A stretch of DNA of 64,000 bases, taken from assembly GCA_913061505.1 (NCBI GenBank), contig CAJXSO010000008.1:1-64000 (forward strand). The letters run 5' to 3'. Every line of letters begins with the position of its first letter. The stretch's first letter is position 1. The notes under the pieces are model-generated. The model was not told where the DNA came from. It saw only the letters and a list, made by a program, of their open reading frames with translations, and did not search any database. Origin of the DNA: an uncultured Lutimaribacter sp. (GTDB taxonomy: Bacteria; Pseudomonadota; Alphaproteobacteria; Rhodobacterales; Rhodobacteraceae). A program made the translations under genes and the position numbers. Below, piece by piece: positions 63,953 through 64,000 of this stretch.

Positions 63953-64000
63953 ATGAAGACAGCACTTGCCGTTCTGGCCCTGGCCAGCTTCCCAGCGCTT
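63953..64000 (+). CDS. Start of an exported protein (cut by the window end)
   Basis: The frame begins MKTALAVLALASFPAL, a typical signal peptide start, with GGAGG 8 bases upstream. Only 16 codons are visible, so the product cannot be named. Confidence 0.5.
   Translation, partial: MKTALAVLALASFPAL

Noticed and set aside
1-64000. tRNA or rRNA genes, CRISPR arrays, insertion sequences
   Set aside because: No tRNA-like T-loop context in any intergenic region, no regularly spaced repeats, and no transposase or integrase frames were found.

Overview
The window is a contiguous, gene-dense chromosomal segment of an alphaproteobacterium, almost certainly of the order Rhodobacterales (Rhodobacteraceae/Roseobacteraceae). 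The evidence is gene order and signature genes: trpG-trpD-ung-trpC-moaC-moeA-lexA facing comEC, then gltX-gltA; a cytochrome c maturation cluster (ccmE, ccmF, ccmH) that encloses a gene-transfer-agent (GTA) type endolysin/holin pair; a LexA operator of the Rhodobacter type (GAAC-N7-GAAC, i.e. GTTC-N7-GTTC on the other strand); and TTAA-N7-TTAA boxes of the CtrA type. Coding density is very high, many genes overlap by 4 bases (ATGA), and no gap between genes exceeds 300 bases. I see no rRNA, tRNA, CRISPR array, insertion sequence or integrase.

Layout. 1-6630: five overlapping plus-strand genes of a catabolic operon (HyuB/HyuA ATP-dependent hydrolase, an isochorismatase-fold protein that lacks the catalytic Cys, an isocitrate lyase/PEP mutase-family lyase, an FAD-dependent oxidoreductase). 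6650-8083: a divergent polysaccharide deacetylase on the minus strand. 8268-13765: tryptophan and molybdenum-cofactor genes with an embedded uracil-DNA glycosylase, ending in lexA with its own promoter and operator. 13825-18707: comEC (minus), gltX, gltA. 18771-25648 (all minus): enoyl-CoA hydratase, ccmH, ccmF, GTA holin, GTA endolysin, ccmE, murI, acyltransferase. 25892-30255: LysR regulator, a probable standalone small RNA, purL, bolA, a small membrane protein, grxD. 30322-31270: zapA and a coiled-coil partner. 31482-38732: tkt, fasciclin protein, DUF808 protein, gap with a tiny membrane ORF behind it, alpha/beta hydrolase, coaD, CBS protein. 38805-45266: a valine/isobutyrate catabolic locus (LysR, mmsA, isobutyryl-CoA dehydrogenase, 3-hydroxyisobutyryl-CoA hydrolase, mmsB) with an alternative oxidase inside it. 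45347-48795: SAM methyltransferase, glycosyltransferase with a C-terminal winged-helix-like segment, Crp/Fnr regulator, and a DUF2892 membrane protein behind a Crp-type operator. 48848-57071: uvrA, rhodanese, lpdA, DUF924, MFS transporter, queA. 57133-64000: large AsmA/YhdP-like protein, bcp, DUF455 ferritin-like protein, then an M23 metallopeptidase/bactofilin pair behind a CtrA-type box, and the first codons of an exported protein.

How genes fit together. The valine genes give a nearly complete route from isobutyryl-CoA to propionyl-CoA; only the hydratase step is missing locally (the crotonase at 18771-19547 is a possible but unlinked candidate). ComEC, LexA and the holin/endolysin pair all belong to processes tied to gene transfer agents in this order: DNA uptake, SOS control and cell lysis. 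CtrA-like motifs, two of them imperfect, lie near comEC and the endolysin, and a perfect one lies before the M23/bactofilin pair. The strongest candidates for undescribed biology are the ~83-nt RNA at about 26905-26987, the Hyu operon with its Cys-less isochorismatase homologue, the methyltransferase/glycosyltransferase-winged-helix pair, and the alternative oxidase placed in the valine locus.
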